Positions 14,166 to 20,974 of a stretch of 20,974 nucleotides of DNA are shown here, piece after piece. The notes below the pieces were generated by a model that worked only from the letters and a program-made list of their open reading frames with translations, made no database searches and was not told the DNA's origin. Source of the DNA: an uncultured Flavobacteriales bacterium (GTDB taxonomy: Bacteria > Bacteroidota > Bacteroidia > Flavobacteriales > UBA1820); the NCBI GenBank assembly GCA_938023515.1, contig CALJDR010000021.1:1-20974 (forward strand). The letters are read 5' to 3'. A program made the translations under genes and the position numbers. The first letter of the stretch is position 1; each line of letters opens with the position of its first letter.

Positions 14166-15245
14166 TCAGCCTTTGCGGGCGGACATACTGTGATGGGAAT
14201 AATCTTCCCATAAGGCGAGCGCCGAAGAAAAATCTTCCGGCATCGGGCTGGAGAATTCGAGGTATTTTCCGGTGGTGGGATGGACGAACCCGAGAAGTTC
14301 TGCATGGAGAGCCTGCCGGGGCAGGGCTTCCATTGCGCGGCGGACGAATAGTTTGTAGGCCCCTGAAATGGTCCCTTTGAGGATCTGGTCCCCGCCGTAC
14401 CGGGAGTCGGAAAACAGGGGATGGCGATTGAATGTGAAGTGGGCGCGTATTTGGTGTGTGCGGCCTGTCTCCAGCCGGCATTCCACGAGTGTAACGTATC
14501 CGAAACGCTGGGCCACCCGGTAGTGTGTGACAGCCGGTTTTCCGGCTTCCCCGTCCGGGAATACCGTCATTTGCAGTCGGTTGGAAGGGTTTCGTCCGAT
14601 ATTTCCCGTATAGGTGCCTTCGTCCTCGTTGAAATCGCCCCATACCAAGGCTTTATATCGCCGGCTGATACTATGATCGTAGAACTGGCGGGCCAGATGC
14701 GTCATCGCATACTCCGTTTTGGCTATGACCAATAGTCCGCTGGTATCCTTGTCGATGCGGTGCACCAATCCCGGGCGGTCCATAGCGCCGGCCGTGGGGA
14801 AATGGTCGAAATGGTACGCTAAGGCATTGACCAGTGTGCCGGAATAGTTGCCGTGGCCGGGATGGACGACCATGCCTGCCGCTTTGTCCACCACGATCAG
14901 GTCGTCGTCTTCGTAGACGACCTTCAGCGGGATGTCTTCCGGCACGATGATCCCCTCACGGACCGGGGTAGGCAACACCACCCGGATGACATCGCCGGGT
15001 TTTATCTTGTAGTTGGGCTTGACAGGAGTGTCGTTCACCAGTACACTGCCGGCGCGGATGGCGTTCTGCACCTTGTTGCGCGTGGCGTTCTGTACTTTGA
15101 CGACCAAGTATTTGTCTATCCGGAAAGGCTCCTGCCCCTTGTCGGCCACGAAGCGGTGATGCTCGTACAGTTCGTCCTGCGGCTCGTCCTGAAGTTCGGC
15201 CGCAGCGGGAAGGTCGAATTCCTCCTCGGGCTGTTGTATATCCAT
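14166..15245 (-). CDS. rluD: RluA-family 23S rRNA pseudouridine synthase (RluD-like)
   Basis: A 359-residue enzyme that isomerises uridine to pseudouridine in RNA. An acidic N-terminal extension (residues 1-30, rich in E, D and Q) precedes an S4 RNA-binding domain (about 41-90). The catalytic domain contains HRIDKDTSG (162-170) with the nucleophile Asp165, and the conserved RLETGRTHQIRAH segment (257-269). The S4 domain plus this motif fits RluD/RluC-type enzymes that modify the large ribosomal subunit. The exact target uridines cannot be told from sequence alone. It is the last gene of a likely pheT-PASTA-rluD operon (31-base gap upstream), and pnp follows after 205 bases with its own promoter. 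Confidence 0.92.
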   Translation of the reverse strand: MDIQQPEEEFDLPAAAELQDEPQDELYEHHRFVADKGQEPFRIDKYLVVKVQNATRNKVQNAIRAGSVLVNDTPVKPNYKIKPGDVIRVVLPTPVREGIIVPEDIPLKVVYEDDDLIVVDKAAGMVVHPGHGNYSGTLVNALAYHFDHFPTAGAMDRPGLVHRIDKDTSGLLVIAKTEYAMTHLARQFYDHSISRRYKALVWGDFNEDEGTYTGNIGRNPSNRLQMTVFPDGEAGKPAVTHYRVAQRFGYVTLVECRLETGRTHQIRAHFTFNRHPLFSDSRYGGDQILKGTISGAYKLFVRRAMEALPRQALHAELLGFVHPTTGKYLEFSSPMPEDFSSALALWEDYSHHSMSARKG

Positions 15246-15276
15246 AAGATTGTTTCTTGTTAGGGCTGGTCGGCGG

Positions 15277-15867
15277 TTAAAAATCGTCTACGCCCAGCGT
15301 ATCCACGGCTACGGCCGCCTGATCTCCCTCGCCGGCAATGATGTCAATCACAGTCGATTTGGGCAGTTTCTGCCCCGGGTGTACCGAATGCCCCCCTACG
15401 GACAGCCCGAGTACCACGTCGCGGCCGATGTGCGGCTGGTAAATCACTTCGCCCACCGTAAAGCCCGAAGCAGTCAGGCGCCGGGAGACATTGTCTATCT
15501 TGTCGTTCTCAAAATCCACCGGAGGTATCGTAGCGTTTTCCCAGGACGAGCGGTTGATCTTCAGGTAGATCTTGCGTCCCTGTTTTACGGCTGTCCCGGC
15601 CGAGGGATCCTGGGACAGTACAGCCCGGGGGCGTTTTCCCGATTCGTAACGCGACGAGTCGATGATCTCCCACTTGAATCCCATTGCTTCAAGGGTTTGG
15701 ACGGCCAATGTCGCGTCCATGCCCTTCAGTTCGGGGGTAGGGTAAGTCTCGTCATGACGGGTGTAGCTGTCCAGCCAATACATGAATCCCACCATCAGCA
15801 CCACGACAATGACAGCGGCGCCCAGGATATTGAGCACGTATTTGTTTTTAAAGAAATCCTTCAGCAT
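15277..15867 (-). CDS. Membrane-anchored PASTA-domain protein
   Basis: A 196-residue protein with a short cytoplasmic N-terminus (MLKDFFKNKYVLN), one membrane helix (about 14-32) and two PASTA-like domains outside (about 43-106 and 112-179). The PASTA pattern is visible as LKGMDATLAVQTLEAMGF, then VLSQDPSAGTAVKQGRKIYLKI. PASTA domains in kinases and penicillin-binding proteins bind peptidoglycan fragments. Here no kinase or transpeptidase is attached, so it may be a stand-alone wall-sensing or scaffold protein. It lies 25 bases after pheT and 31 before rluD, a compact operon with no obvious functional link to translation. Confidence 0.87.
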   Translation of the reverse strand: MLKDFFKNKYVLNILGAAVIVVVLMVGFMYWLDSYTRHDETYPTPELKGMDATLAVQTLEAMGFKWEIIDSSRYESGKRPRAVLSQDPSAGTAVKQGRKIYLKINRSSWENATIPPVDFENDKIDNVSRRLTASGFTVGEVIYQPHIGRDVVLGLSVGGHSVHPGQKLPKSTVIDIIAGEGDQAAVAVDTLGVDDF

Positions 15868-15892
15868 AGCGTGCTGGGGTTATGGTGTTATT

Positions 15893-18319
15893 TTAGGCCC
15901 GGAGGGTAGCTCCGAACTGTTTTTCAAAGGCGCCCATGAGTTTTTTCATGGCGGCGTCGATGCGTTTTTCGTCGAGGGTCTTTCCCTCATCTGCCAGGAT
16001 AAAACTCATGGCGTAGGATTTTTTGCCTTCCGGGAGGTTCTTGCCCTGATATACGTCGAAGAGGTTCACGCTTTTCAGGATGCTGCGCTCGGCCGCAAAA
16101 GCCGCGTTGTAGAGCTCTTCGTACGTTACTTTCTCGTCCAGCAGCAGGGCCAGGTCGCGGCGCACCGAAGGGAACTTGGGCAGGTCGTGGCACGTAATGC
16201 TCGTGCGGCGGGCGATGTCCAGTACGTTCTCCCACAGGATATCGCAGAAGAATACTTCCTGGGAAATGTCGAACGCTTTGAGAATCTTCCGGGATATCTT
16301 GCCGATATACGCTACGAGTGTTTTTCCGCTGTGTATCTCGGCGCCTTCGGCGAAAATATCACCCCCGTAAGGTTTGGTATGCAGGTCTTCGACACCCAAG
16401 CGGGCCATCAGTCGGTCGAAATCGGCCCGCAGGTCGAAATAGTTGGCTTCCCGCTGTCCCTGCCGCCAGGACTCGCCGGATGCTTTTCCGGTGACTGTCA
16501 GGGCGACGTGGTTCACTTCCACGTATTTGCCGCCAAATTTATTGTATACTTTGCCCAGTTCGAACAAGCGCAGGTCGGTATGGCGGAAACTGATGTTCCG
16601 GGCTACGGCTTCCAATGCGCAGAAAAGCAGACTCTGCCGCAGGGCGTCCAGATCGGTGCTCAACGGATTGAGCAGTTTGACGGTCGCCGACGGGTCTATA
16701 TCCGCCGTAAGGGCTGTATAGGTGCTTTTGGTCAGCGAATTGGACATGATCTCGTGATATCCGCGGGCGGCCAGCAGGTCTCCGGCCAGGTTGAACAATC
16801 GCTCCGGGCTCCGTTTATCGTCCGGAACGATAGCTGTACGCAGGACATGGCTTACTTCTATTTTGTTGTATCCGTATACGCGCAGGACGTCTTCCACCAC
16901 GTCGGCTTCGCGCTGGACGTCTACCCGGTAGGCGGGGACTTTCAGTTCCAGTGAATTGCCGTTGTCGCGGGCGATCTCTATTTCGAGGGCCGCGAGGATT
17001 TTTTTCAGCTCGTCGTGCGGGATATCCTTGCCCAGCAGCTTGGCCACCTGATCGTACCGGAAAGTCACGTCGAACGGTTTTTTGACGGCCGGGTCGGGGC
17101 AAATGTCCGTAATGCCCGAAGCCACATGGCCTCCGGCTACCGAACACATCAGGGATGCAGCCAGTTTGAGTGCCTCCACCGTGATGTTGGGGTCGATGCC
17201 GCGTTCGTACCGGAACGAAGCGTCCGTCTGCAGGGCATGGCGTTTGGAGGTGCGGCGGATGGTGATAGGGTCGAAATAAGCGCTCTCGATAAAAATATCG
17301 GTCGTATCGTCCTTGATGCCGGATTCCAGACCGCCGTATACCCCGGCGATGCACATCGGTTTGTCCGCCGAGCAGATCATCAGGTCTTCGGCCGACAGTT
17401 TGCGTTCCACCCCGTCCAGGGTCACGAAAGTCGTGCCTTCGGAGCAGGTCTTCACGCGGATCTCCACGCCTACCTGCCGCAGGTCGAATGCGTGCAGGGG
17501 TTGCCCCAGAGATTGGAGGACGTAATTGGTAATGTCCACCACGTTATTGATCGAGTTCACCCCTACTGCATGCAGGCGGTTTACCAACCAGGCGGGCGAC
17601 GGGGCGACTTTCACGCCTTTTACCACGATGCCACAGTAGCGCGGGGCCCTGTGGGCATCCTCCACCGATACTTTCACCGGGAAATCCGAGGTAGGGGCGA
17701 TAGCCCGCTCGGGAAGGGTGATGGAAATGTTTTCTCCGTTGTATTTCAGCCGGGCGGCCAAGTCGCGGGCTACGCCCAAATGGCTCATCGCATCGGCCCG
17801 GTTGGGGGTAAGGCCTATCTCGAACACGGTATCCGTTTCCACATCGAATACTTCGGCGGCCGGAGTACCGGCTTTGATGCTGTCCGGCAGGATCATGATC
17901 CCTTCGTGGGATTCGCCCAGGCCGAGTTCGTCCTCGGCGCAGATCATACCCATCGACTTTTCGCCGCGCAGTTTGCTTTCCTTTATCTTGAACTCGCTGC
18001 CATCCTTGTCGTACAGCACGGCTCCGATCGTGGCTACCGGTACGGTCTGTCCGGCTGCTACGTTGGGCGCGCCGCAGACGATCTGCACCGGCTCCCCTTC
18101 TCCCAGGTCGACGGTGGTCACATGCAGGTGGTCCGAATTAGGGTGAGGCACACAGGTGAGGACTTTGCCGATTACGATCCCTTGGAGGCCGCCGCGCACG
18201 CTTTCCCATTTTTCGATACCTTCTATTTCCAGACCCAGATCGGTCAGTATTTCCGCCGCCGCTTCTTCGTCCAGGGCGAACGGAGCGAACTGTTTCAGCC
18301 AGTTATAGGATATTTTCAT
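15893..18319 (-). CDS. pheT: Phenylalanine-tRNA ligase beta subunit
   Basis: An 808-residue subunit of the alpha2-beta2 phenylalanyl-tRNA synthetase. Order of domains: N-terminal B1 and the EMAP-like tRNA-binding domain (about 44-160, with VTTVDLGEGEPVQIVCGAPN), the B3/4 editing domain (about 215-390, including VNSINNVVDITNYV and GQPLHAFD), B5 (about 410-480), the catalytic-like core, and the C-terminal ferredoxin-like anticodon-binding domain (from FPSVRRDLALLLDE, about 714 to 807). Length is normal. pheS is not adjacent, which is common in Bacteroidota. The gene begins at 18319 behind a TACCTTTG -7 element and leads an operon with the PASTA and rluD genes. Confidence 0.97.
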   Translation of the reverse strand: MKISYNWLKQFAPFALDEEAAAEILTDLGLEIEGIEKWESVRGGLQGIVIGKVLTCVPHPNSDHLHVTTVDLGEGEPVQIVCGAPNVAAGQTVPVATIGAVLYDKDGSEFKIKESKLRGEKSMGMICAEDELGLGESHEGIMILPDSIKAGTPAAEVFDVETDTVFEIGLTPNRADAMSHLGVARDLAARLKYNGENISITLPERAIAPTSDFPVKVSVEDAHRAPRYCGIVVKGVKVAPSPAWLVNRLHAVGVNSINNVVDITNYVLQSLGQPLHAFDLRQVGVEIRVKTCSEGTTFVTLDGVERKLSAEDLMICSADKPMCIAGVYGGLESGIKDDTTDIFIESAYFDPITIRRTSKRHALQTDASFRYERGIDPNITVEALKLAASLMCSVAGGHVASGITDICPDPAVKKPFDVTFRYDQVAKLLGKDIPHDELKKILAALEIEIARDNGNSLELKVPAYRVDVQREADVVEDVLRVYGYNKIEVSHVLRTAIVPDDKRSPERLFNLAGDLLAARGYHEIMSNSLTKSTYTALTADIDPSATVKLLNPLSTDLDALRQSLLFCALEAVARNISFRHTDLRLFELGKVYNKFGGKYVEVNHVALTVTGKASGESWRQGQREANYFDLRADFDRLMARLGVEDLHTKPYGGDIFAEGAEIHSGKTLVAYIGKISRKILKAFDISQEVFFCDILWENVLDIARRTSITCHDLPKFPSVRRDLALLLDEKVTYEELYNAAFAAERSILKSVNLFDVYQGKNLPEGKKSYAMSFILADEGKTLDEKRIDAAMKKLMGAFEKQFGATLRA

Positions 18320-18352
18320 TTTCCGTGTTTTTTCTCTTTTTCAATATCTGTG

Positions 18353-18360
18353 CAAAGGTA
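18353..18360 (-). promoter_or_regulatory. Probable -7 element for the pheT operon
   Basis: The minus strand reads TACCTTTG, matching TAnnTTTG, 33 bases before the pheT ATG. A TTTG-like run lies about 23 bases further upstream, in the T-tract of the preceding terminator. Confidence 0.65.
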
Positions 18361-18394
18361 TGAATTAGAGGGCTTATTTTCTCCAAAAAAATAA

Positions 18395-18416
18395 AGGGCG
18401 GTTAAATTTCCGCCCT
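18395..18416 (-). terminator. Intrinsic terminator of the HU-CCDC81/SPOR gene
   Basis: AGGGCGG/CCGCCCT form a seven-base-pair G/C-rich stem with an eight-base loop. On the minus strand it is followed by TTATTTTTTT. It lies 24 bases after the stop of the gene ending at 18440. Confidence 0.8.
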
Positions 18417-18439
18417 GTTTATTAACTGTTTGATTGACT

Positions 18440-20020
18440 TCAGTCGGTTTTTTTATCCGCGTTGCGGTTGTAGACCTTGATCCATACCCCCAGGTTGTCG
18501 GTCTTGTCGAGGATCTCTCCATACATCTTCTGGGCTTCCGTCCGGGAATAGAATCCCTGGTAGGCGATCATATACAGGCCGTTCTGGTAGCCGGCGTATT
18601 CGGCCGGGTAGCCCTGTTCACGCAGTTCTTTCAGCGCTTTTTCCGCGTTCTGTTTGAATTCAACGGAGGTGGCGATCACATAGAACGGCTTGTCCGGCAC
18701 ATAGGCCGTATCGAGCGCATCCGGGTCGACCGTCTTTGCCGGGAGGATTTTTGCGGCAGGTACGGCGGTGGTATCTTTCTTTAATGTATCTGCGGCGATT
18801 GTGCTGGATTTCAAGGTGTCTTTTGTTACGGCCGTAATGCCGTTGTCCGGCTCGTCTTTCCAGAAATACAGGTTAGCCCCTCCGCGGTACACGAAGAAGA
18901 ACAGTCCCACCAGCACAGCTACTACCACTACGGCCCCGATAACGGCCCTCACGGGCTTGCTGTGGAACGGGCTGGGGCGGGAATCGTCGTCTTCGTCATC
19001 ATCTTCCTCCTGGTCGTCGCCGTTGTCCGATCCGTTTCCATCATTGCCGCTGCCATCCACAAGAGGTATACCGGACGCCGTTTCACTGGATGCTTTGGCC
19101 TGCACGGATTCTTCTTCAATCAGCCCTTCGGCGGAGAAAGTTTCCATTTCGTAGGACTGCGAGCCTTCTTCGGCGACTTCTTTCTTTTCTTTATCGGTCA
19201 TAAGGGCGCTGACGATACTGTCTATCGCTTGGTTGCCTTCGGCGTCGTCCTCTTTTTTCGCCCGCTGGGCGGCGGAGGTGATCAGTGAACGGAGGTCGTC
19301 CTGGTCGCAAACTTGGTATTTCTCTATCGTGGCCTTTTCGACCGCTTCCATCAGCACGGCATTGATCATGTCGCCGATGGCTTTGTTTTCGACCGTATTG
19401 TCTTTTATGCCGGCATAAGTGGCGGCATTGACCACCATCTGGAAGGCTTTTTTGACGACTTTTACCCCTTCTTCTTTTTTCTCGGGGTCCGCCGGTGAAG
19501 GCTCTTCCGGCAGGGGATTGCCCGGCTTTTCTTCGGGTTCTTCTCCTGCGGGGGTTATCTGAAGGCTTTCATGTTCGTAGGTGACCGTAGTCTTTTCTAC
19601 CTTTTCTTCTTCCGGGGCGACAGCCGAGGTGAGCCCGTAATGTCCCCGCGAGAAATTCTTGACACCGGATTGTGTGAAAGACAATCCACCCTGTCCGTCG
19701 GGCCGTATCACGCCGACCCCTGCGATATCCACCGGATCGCCCTTTTCGAGGGTCGAAAGGTAAAAGTCGACCGCATGGGTGATCTCCGCCATCGCATCGG
19801 CGTAGGAGATGTCCCGCATATTGGAGATATACATGGCCAGTACCCCGTCGTTGACTTTCAGCGCCGGGTTGAAGGTGAACGTTTTACCGGCCGGGCGGTA
19901 TTTTCCGCCGCCGCCTTTTTCCGGTTCGGGCTCGTCCATGGCGATAAAACCGCCGAAACCGGGGACTATCACACATTGATAGAGGTAGAGAGCGTTCTCT
20001 ATATATTTGTCTATAAGCAT
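18440..20020 (-). CDS. Inner-membrane HU-CCDC81 and SPOR domain protein
   Basis: A 526-residue single-pass protein. Residues 1-60 and about 66-130 match the paired bacterial HU-CCDC81 domains (opening MLIDKYIENALYLYQCVIVP, then GFGGF), a cytoplasmic HU/IHF-like fold. A long charged linker (about 135-356) contains a helical segment (185-280) and an acidic run around 336-347 (DQEEDDDEDDD). A membrane helix at about 358-378 leads to a periplasmic Ser/Thr/Lys-rich linker and a C-terminal SPOR domain (about 445-518, FYVIATSVEFKQNAEKAL). SPOR domains bind denuded peptidoglycan at division sites, and HU folds usually bind DNA or partners. The layout therefore suggests a link between a cytoplasmic partner and septal wall. 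Ligands are unproven. Confidence 0.93.
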   Translation of the reverse strand: MLIDKYIENALYLYQCVIVPGFGGFIAMDEPEPEKGGGGKYRPAGKTFTFNPALKVNDGVLAMYISNMRDISYADAMAEITHAVDFYLSTLEKGDPVDIAGVGVIRPDGQGGLSFTQSGVKNFSRGHYGLTSAVAPEEEKVEKTTVTYEHESLQITPAGEEPEEKPGNPLPEEPSPADPEKKEEGVKVVKKAFQMVVNAATYAGIKDNTVENKAIGDMINAVLMEAVEKATIEKYQVCDQDDLRSLITSAAQRAKKEDDAEGNQAIDSIVSALMTDKEKKEVAEEGSQSYEMETFSAEGLIEEESVQAKASSETASGIPLVDGSGNDGNGSDNGDDQEEDDDEDDDSRPSPFHSKPVRAVIGAVVVVAVLVGLFFFVYRGGANLYFWKDEPDNGITAVTKDTLKSSTIAADTLKKDTTAVPAAKILPAKTVDPDALDTAYVPDKPFYVIATSVEFKQNAEKALKELREQGYPAEYAGYQNGLYMIAYQGFYSRTEAQKMYGEILDKTDNLGVWIKVYNRNADKKTD

Positions 20021-20094
20021 AGTGTGTCGGTTTTTTTAGGTTTGCGGATTCCTTGGCCAGCGGCGCATACGGGCAGTATTCGCATTGCTAAGGG

Positions 20095-20102
20095 TAAAGG
20101 TA
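20095..20102 (-). promoter_or_regulatory. Possible weak -7 element for the HU-CCDC81/SPOR gene
   Basis: The minus strand reads TACCTTTA, one base off TAnnTTTG, in the 131-base gap between dprA and this gene. The A/T-rich DNA just upstream (towards 20150) is compatible with a promoter, but the match is imperfect. Confidence 0.35.
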
Positions 20103-20151
20103 ACGAAATTAATAAAATACGAAATACTTTTATCGAAAAAAATCGTACAGG

Positions 20152-20926
20152 CTATCCCCGGGCTGCCGGGGACAGGGCGTAATATTTACCTGGCAGCGCG
20201 TCGATCAACCCCTTGAGTTCCAGTTCCAACAGCAATCCCGAGAGGGTCTGCACGGGCATTTCCAAAGCGATGCACAATTCGTCCACATGCATTTTTTCGA
20301 CCGGGCTGAGGCTCTTTACCACTTTCTCCTCCTCCCCGGACAACAGTTCGGACAAAGTCGTTTGAACGGTGTTTTCCCTTCCTTTTTTTCCGGTGGGGTT
20401 TTCGCAGGCCAATGCCAATTCCTCGATAATAATTTGCGGGTCGTCCGTGATGATGGCCTTATTGCGGCGGATCAAGGCGTTGCATCCGGCCGAACAGGGG
20501 TCCGATATTCGTCCCGGCACAGCGAAGACTTCGCGGTTGTATCCCTCAGCCAGTTCGGCGGTAATCAACGCACCCCCCTTGGCTTTGGCCTCCACCACGA
20601 TCGTGGCCCGGGAAATGCCGGCCACGATGCGGTTGCGGGCCGGGAACAGGGCTGGCAGAGCTGCCTGTAGGTGCTGGTATTCCGTCATCACGCCGCATCC
20701 GGGTGTCGCACACATCTGGCGGGCGGTTTCCCGGTTCTGGGAAGGGTATAAGGGTGTGCCCAATCCCTGTCCCAATATGCCGATGGTAGGCAGGCCGTAT
20801 TTCAACGCTGCCCGGTGGGCATGCACGTCCACTCCATAGGCCAAGCCGCTGACGATCACCGGGGAGAATGGAGCCAGGGCGCGGACGATCTCTTCCGTCA
20901 CCGATGCCCCGTAAGGAGTAATGGAG
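20152..20926 (-). CDS. dprA: DNA-processing protein DprA, 5' end missing
   Basis: About 258 C-terminal residues of DprA, the recombination mediator that loads RecA on incoming single-stranded DNA during natural transformation. The visible part runs from TPYGASVT through the Rossmann-like core. It includes SGLAYGVDVHAHRAAL, FPARNRIVAGISRATIVVEA and REVFAVPGRISDPCSAGCNALI, each a conserved DprA segment. A C-terminal winged-helix-like domain follows (LSPVEKMHVDELCIALEM). The N-terminus is lost because the contig switches to sequencing adapter at 20927, and the apparent start MTSSLVGSEMCIRDS is adapter translation. The HU-CCDC81/SPOR gene follows after 131 bases on the same strand. Confidence 0.95.
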
Positions 20927-20974
20927 CTGTCTCTTATACACATCTCCGAGCCCACGAGACTCGACGTCATCTCG
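20927..20974. other. Untrimmed Nextera adapter with index (artefact)
   Basis: CTGTCTCTTATACACATCT (20927-20945) is the mosaic-end complement, followed by CCGAGCCCACGAGAC (20946-20960), an eight-base index TCGACGTC (20961-20968) and ATCTCG, the start of the P7 flow-cell sequence. This is read-through into the library adapter. Genuine sequence stops at 20926. Confidence 0.99.

Noticed and set aside
15782..18394. Long plus-strand open frames opposite pheT (15782-16954 and 17015-18394)
   Set aside because: pheT is complete and recognisable on the minus strand. The antisense frames have no family resemblance and would overlap its promoter.

Overview
The window is a metagenome-style or draft-genome contig from a member of the Bacteroidota, most likely Bacteroidales. 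The GC-rich coding sequence and family mix would suit an Alistipes/Rikenellaceae-like organism, but that genus-level guess is inference. The phylum call rests on promoters of the Bacteroidota type (TAnnTTTG near -7, sometimes TTTG about 20 bases upstream) in front of many genes, and on typical families: HU-CCDC81/SPOR protein, DUF4301, 2TM-domain protein, winged-helix HTH_34 regulator, META-domain lipoprotein and a eukaryote-type (GT3) glycogen synthase. Both ends are untrimmed Illumina Nextera adapter (1-37 and 20927-20974), so genuine sequence is about 38-20926 and both terminal genes are cut.

Left part (38-7851): a truncated NAD-diphosphatase (nudC, minus strand) faces away from a three-gene plus-strand operon made of a duplicated 2TM membrane protein, a six-helix membrane protein and a small winged-helix regulator. 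Next come a Dabb-domain protein (minus), uracil phosphoribosyltransferase upp (plus), a secreted GH20 beta-N-acetylhexosaminidase (minus) divergent from diphosphomevalonate decarboxylase (plus), a lipoprotein with two META domains, and a secreted esterase. Convergent gene pairs are separated by strong perfect hairpins that should terminate in both directions.

Right part (7924-20926) is entirely minus strand. In transcription order from the right edge: dprA (5' truncated), an inner-membrane HU-CCDC81/SPOR protein, a pheT-PASTA-rluD operon, pnp with a disordered arginine/glycine/aspartate-rich tail encoded by 69-bp DNA repeats, then a two-gene operon of GT3 glycogen synthase followed by a DUF4301 protein.

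The most interesting point is that last pair. The DUF4301 protein carries motifs that resemble UDP-sugar pyrophosphorylases (a G-x-x-TRM-like loop, a GGHG motif and an F-x-x-N-I-D-N motif). It sits 16 bases downstream of a glycogen synthase whose eukaryotic relatives use UDP-glucose. It may therefore make the sugar donor for that synthase or a related step; this is a hypothesis. No tRNA, rRNA, CRISPR array, insertion sequence or phage gene was recognised. Gene-free stretches are short (none above about 230 bases) and mostly hold promoters, leaders and terminators.
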